Positions 27,555-29,436 of a stretch of 29,436 bases of DNA are shown here, in pieces. The stretch comes from a virus, in IMG/VR virus record IMGVR_UViG_3300048918_000259, positions 1-29,436 of that record. One strand, written 5' to 3'. The number at the start of each line of letters is the position of its first letter. Position 1 is the stretch's first letter. Below the pieces are notes generated by a model. It did not search any database and was not told where the DNA came from. It saw only the letters and a list, made by a program, of their open reading frames with translations. The position numbers were made by a program, and so were the translations under genes.

Positions 27555-28072
27555 CGGCTACACTCCGATTTTGCCCAGCGGGCGTTGATGGCGTTGCGGC
27601 TGATGTCGGATCGACGCTCCGGGCTCAGCGCAGCAGCGCGAGCATGCCCACCGCGCGGGGCGCTGCCCGGAGACTTCGCGAGGCCCTTTCGGACGGCGGC
27701 GGCGTGACGTTCTCCCCGCGATGTCCGGCCATGTGCCTCGCGATCCGCCGCGTTCTCGGCGCGGGTTCCCCAAGCGAGGTTGTCAGCGCTTCGGTTCAGT
27801 TTGTTTCCGTCGAGGTGGCGAACCTCGTGCGCTGGCGTGGGCCGAGGAGGCAGATAGCGCTCGGCCACCAACACATGAACAGCCTTCCGGGTGCGCTTCC
27901 CGTTGATGATCAGGCGCACGCTCGGGTAGCCGTCGTCGTTGGGCTCCTGCGCCAGCTCGCGCCGCCCCAAACCTCGCCAGTTGGTCAGCGAGAACACGCG
28001 GCCGTCCGGCGTCACCTCATAGAGAGCAGCAAGGCTGACGCCACCGGTCTCTCGTGCGTCCCGGGAGGACAT
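27551..28072 (-). CDS. HNH homing-type endonuclease with NUMOD4-like N-terminus
   Basis: A 173-residue protein: an N-terminal NUMOD4-like part ('LYEVTPDGRVFSLTNWRG'), an HNH_3 nuclease core ('AVHVLVAERYLPPR', 'HEVRHLDGNKLNRSADNLAW' with His86, Asp88 and Asn98), and a C-terminal helix ('LSPERRSDISRNAINARWAK') like DNA-binding modules of homing enzymes. It is the first gene of the leftward operon; codons 2-12 come from an inverted dispersed-repeat copy. The gene may move by homing; at this position it would also be the first early product. GGAGATGAG lies before ATG 28072. Confidence 0.85.
   Translation of the reverse strand: MSSRDARETGGVSLAALYEVTPDGRVFSLTNWRGLGRRELAQEPNDDGYPSVRLIINGKRTRKAVHVLVAERYLPPRPTPAHEVRHLDGNKLNRSADNLAWGTRAENAADREAHGRTSRGERHAAAVRKGLAKSPGSAPRGGHARAAALSPERRSDISRNAINARWAKSECSR
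28038..28065 (+). repeat. Dispersed bipartite element, copy j (inverted, degenerate)
   Basis: Plus strand: GACGCCACC, spacer, CCCGGGAGGAC. The first box is weak. It lies just inside the first gene of the leftward operon, in reverse orientation, directly next to its start codon (28072). Confidence 0.45.
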
Positions 28073-28135
28073 AAAAATCTCATCTCCAAAACCCCCAGAA
28101 CCAAGACCAAGGCCCTGCTTCCGGGTGATGGGAAG

Positions 28136-28164
28136 AGGTTCACATTTCGTGAGCTACGGGTCAA
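28136..28164 (-). promoter_or_regulatory. Candidate leftward early promoter (PL-like)
   Basis: On the minus strand TTGACC (28164-28159) is followed after 17 nt by GAACCT. The -35 box lies between the operators at 28172-28188 and 28138-28154, and the -10 overlaps the latter. The rightward promoter has exactly the same layout. The -10 is a poor match to standard consensus, so the call rests on the mirrored geometry. It would drive the whole early operon from 28072 down to integrase. Confidence 0.5.
28138..28154 (+). promoter_or_regulatory. Phage operator, left cluster, site 1
   Basis: GTTCACATTTCGTGAGC, a 17-bp imperfect palindrome. It shares 14 of 17 bases with the site at 28645-28661. Its centre is 34 bp from the next left site, the same spacing as in the right cluster. 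Confidence 0.65.
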
Positions 28165-28171
28165 CAGAAAA

Positions 28172-28188
28172 GTTCACGAAACACGAGC
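28172..28188 (+). promoter_or_regulatory. Phage operator, left cluster, site 2
   Basis: GTTCACGAAACACGAGC, 17 bp, keeps the outer arms GTTCAC and GAGC. It lies 7 bp upstream of the candidate leftward -35 box and exactly 34 bp from site 1. Confidence 0.6.
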
Positions 28189-28249
28189 GACCAAATCGCG
28201 CGCAGTGAAAAGGGAGCCTGCTGCCGCCGTTTAGTGAGTCGGGATCAGC

Positions 28250-28576
28250 CTACTTTACGCCCCGGAGGCGGCGTTCAATCTCTCCATGAAGCCCCTCAGC
28301 TTCAAGGGCCTCAGCAGCAAGCTTGGGGCCTTCCTCGCGCATTGCGCGGATCGCATAGGCGAGAGGAGGGGGCATCAGCAGTTCATATGGGCGGATCTGT
28401 AGAGCTCGCGATACGATGTTCACGATATCCTTGTCGTACCGCTTGAGCCCGGTAAGGACGTTGCTCACCTTGCCAGCGGACCAGCCCGTCTCTTTCTTAA
28501 GCCAGGCGTGCGGAAACTCGATGCGCTGCGCCTCGATCCACTCGGGCAAATACCAGTCAGGGTCCGACCTAGCCAT
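28250..28576 (-). CDS. Phage repressor, XRE-family HTH (CI/C2-like)
   Basis: A 108-residue protein with an N-terminal XRE-type helix-turn-helix at about 13-66 ('WIEAQRIEFPHAWLKKETGW', 'SAGKVSNVLTGLKRYDKDIV', 'SRALQIRPYELLMPP'), a pattern common in alphaproteobacterial prophage repressors. No LexA-like self-cleavage domain is present, so induction must work by another route than RecA-driven cleavage. ATG 28576 is chosen; the frame upstream is non-coding. The palindromic operator 28577-28593 abuts the start codon, which implies autoregulation. It is transcribed left, away from the Cro-like gene, as lambda cI is. Confidence 0.82.
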   Translation of the reverse strand: MARSDPDWYLPEWIEAQRIEFPHAWLKKETGWSAGKVSNVLTGLKRYDKDIVNIVSRALQIRPYELLMPPPLAYAIRAMREEGPKLAAEALEAEGLHGEIERRLRGVK

Positions 28577-28593
28577 GCTCGCATTTTGCGAGC
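28577..28593. promoter_or_regulatory. Phage operator, right cluster, perfect 17-bp palindrome
   Basis: GCTCGCATTTTGCGAGC has two 7-bp arms around three bases and matches 13 of 17 bases of the left site 1. It touches the repressor start codon, covering its ribosome binding region, so bound repressor would block its own synthesis. Confidence 0.65.
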
Positions 28594-28610
28594 GCGTGCC
28601 GGGTCCGTCG

Positions 28611-28627
28611 CTACAGGAAACGTGAAC
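28611..28627 (-). promoter_or_regulatory. Phage operator, right cluster, middle site
   Basis: On the minus strand GTTCACGTTTCCTGTAG. One arm (GTTCAC) is intact and the other decayed. It starts exactly 34 bp from each neighbouring site and lies 7 bp upstream of the rightward -35 box. Confidence 0.6.
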
Positions 28628-28634
28628 TGAACCG

Positions 28635-28663
28635 TTGACTTCGCGCTCAGATAATGTGAACTC
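28635..28663 (+). promoter_or_regulatory. Candidate rightward early promoter (PR-like)
   Basis: TTGACT (28635-28640) is followed after 17 nt by GAACTC. Its distances to the flanking operators (7 bp upstream, 4 bp downstream) equal those of the leftward promoter. The predicted transcript would start at about 28670, at or next to the ATG of the Cro-like gene, which has no ribosome binding site; a leaderless mRNA is likely. Confidence 0.5.
28645..28661 (-). promoter_or_regulatory. Phage operator, right cluster, site next to Cro-like gene
   Basis: On the minus strand GTTCACATTATCTGAGC, 14 of 17 bases identical to left site 1. It overlaps the -10 region of the candidate rightward promoter. Confidence 0.65.
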
Positions 28664-28669
28664 TGGCGC

Positions 28670-28906
28670 ATGGACCTTGCTGACTTCAGGCGTAGCCTCG
28701 GGCTCTCTCAGGAACAGTGCGCCGCCCATTTGGGTTTGGCGCCGTCGAGCAAGGGCTGGATTAGCGAGATCGAGAGCGGCGCCCGGCCAGCATCTCTTCG
28801 GCTGGCGCTGAAGATCGAAAAGTGGTCGCAGGGCGCTGTGCCGGCGGCCAGTCTCAGCCCAATCGCGGCCGATCTGGCCCGCCAGAAGCGGGGCGAGGCC
28901 GCCTGA
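28670..28906 (+). CDS. Cro-like HTH regulator
   Basis: A 78-residue protein with a helix-turn-helix of the XRE/YdaS type: 'MDLADFRRSLGLSQEQCAAH', 'WISEIESGARPASLRLALKI'. It is divergent from the repressor and separated from it only by the operator cluster, the place of Cro in lambda-like switches. It lacks an upstream ribosome binding site, and the ATG lies where the rightward promoter should start, so it is probably leaderless. As Cro it would repress the repressor gene and early promoters; this role is inferred from position. Confidence 0.75.
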   Translation: MDLADFRRSLGLSQEQCAAHLGLAPSSKGWISEIESGARPASLRLALKIEKWSQGAVPAASLSPIAADLARQKRGEAA

Positions 28907-28910
28907 TGGC

Positions 28911-29183
28911 CTACTCCGTCCCCACGCTCGCAATCAACGTCGGCAGGTACTGGCGGAACAACGCCAAGGCCTGCATCCGCGCACGGGTGACGGCCGGCTG
29001 CGATTTCGGCGGTCGTATCGGCGTGACACCGGACAGGGATTCTTCCGTCGCCAAGAGGTCGGCCGCATGGCGCAAGAAGGCCTCGCCGCGTCGTTTGGAG
29101 ACGGTCGCGAGGTACGACTGCACGAACACGCGGATCAAGACGATCTCGGCTGACGGGGCGGGGAGTTCTTCGGGCGCTGACAT
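28911..29183 (-). CDS. Hypothetical helical protein, minus strand
   Basis: A 90-residue protein ('AEIVLIRVFVQSYLATVSKR', 'RGEAFLRHAADLLATEES', 'ARMQALALFRQYLPTLIASV'), with amphipathic helices and about 85% G/C third positions. The start is ATG 29183 with GGTGGA upstream, or GTG 29195. An opposite-strand frame (28906-29295) overlaps it fully and begins in a TGATG with the Cro-like gene, but its composition is odd and its last 100 nt lose the codon bias, so I prefer this strand. If real, it reads back toward the Cro-like gene and could antagonise the rightward transcript. Confidence 0.55.
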   Translation of the reverse strand: MSAPEELPAPSAEIVLIRVFVQSYLATVSKRRGEAFLRHAADLLATEESLSGVTPIRPPKSQPAVTRARMQALALFRQYLPTLIASVGTE

Positions 29184-29291
29184 GACGTGTTCCACCGCCC
29201 CTATGGGGAACCCGGCAGATGAACGCCACCTGAAAATTGAGGGTTACCCCTCGCGCAACCATGCGGCGATTTATCATGCGGGGTCGATCCC

Positions 29292-29381
29292 GTGACCGGC
29301 GCCGAACTTTTCTCGATCTGCGTGGGTGTTGGCGTCGCGCTCGCTGCGCTGATGATGGCCGCCCTGCACGGTAGTCGCTGA
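29292..29381 (+). CDS. 29-residue membrane peptide
   Basis: GTG 29292, with GGGG 8 nt upstream, opens a 29-codon frame encoding one hydrophobic helix ('ELFSICVGVGVALAALMMAA') and a short basic end. It is followed within 2 nt by another small membrane gene, suggesting an operon. Function unknown. Confidence 0.42.
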   Translation: MTGAELFSICVGVGVALAALMMAALHGSR

Positions 29382-29382
29382 C

Positions 29383-29436
29383 ATGCTGTGGGGCGCGATC
29401 ATCGTCTGGCTGGCCCTTCAAGCTCCGCTGGGGCTT
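29383..29436 (+). CDS. Start of a small membrane protein, cut by the window edge
   Basis: ATG 29383 opens a frame that stays open to the right edge: 'MLWGAIIVWLALQAPLGL'. A short start followed by a membrane helix with 'LQxPLGL' resembles tiny phage and prophage membrane proteins. Only 18 codons are visible. Confidence 0.45.
   Translation, partial: MLWGAIIVWLALQAPLGL

Noticed and set aside
28906-29295. Plus-strand frame of 129 codons after the Cro-like gene as main gene call
   Set aside because: Its composition is unlike a folded protein and its third-position bias drops after 29195. It is kept only as a competing hypothesis in the findings.
1-29436. CRISPR arrays, rRNA genes and transposases
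   Set aside because: No regularly spaced identical repeats with unique spacers, no rRNA-like sequence and no transposase motif were seen.

Overview
The window is a contiguous piece of a temperate, podovirus-like phage genome with high G+C and strong G/C third-position bias. It looks like a phage of an alphaproteobacterium; several gene types resemble those of Caulobacterales prophages, but this is inferred from protein style and not tested by search. Packaging, portal and capsid genes are absent and should lie outside the window.

Layout. (1) 1-15.7 kb, plus strand, late genes: a 5'-truncated tail fibre protein, a GT-C-type membrane glycosyltransferase that looks like a lysogenic-conversion cargo gene, three ejection or internal virion proteins (one with a lytic transglycosylase domain), several tail and receptor-binding proteins including a beta-helix tailspike candidate, and a lysis region with a T4-type lysozyme carrying a C-terminal membrane helix, several tiny membrane proteins and a nested Rz/Rz1 spanin pair. 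(2) 15.7-17.25 kb, minus strand: small unknown genes. (3) 17.2-17.4 kb: an attachment site made of the 3' half of a tRNA-Thr(GGT) gene, flanked by 13-bp palindromes and integrase arm-like repeats. (4) 17.35-28.07 kb, minus strand: a compact leftward early operon with start/stop overlaps throughout: integrase, excisionase-like HTH, many small accessory proteins, NinB, a Rad52-family annealing protein and two HNH endonucleases. (5) 28.1-28.9 kb: a lambda-like immunity region with repressor (leftward), Cro-like protein (rightward) and five 17-bp operators. (6) 28.9-29.4 kb: the start of the rightward arm, mostly unknown small genes.

The attachment site lies between lysis genes and integrase with phage genes on both sides. 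The sequence is therefore in the attP (unintegrated or circularised) arrangement, unless two prophages sit in tandem.

Two regulatory patterns stand out. First, five 17-bp operators occur in two clusters with exactly 34-bp spacing, and the left and right promoter/operator units are mirror images. Second, about ten copies of a bipartite element (GGACACCTC-like box, 10-20 nt, then CCCGGG, often extended to CCCGGGAGGA) are spread over 16 kb, mostly at gene junctions and often supplying a ribosome binding site. It resembles the start-associated sequences or stoperators of mycobacteriophages, and I cannot assign it to a described family.
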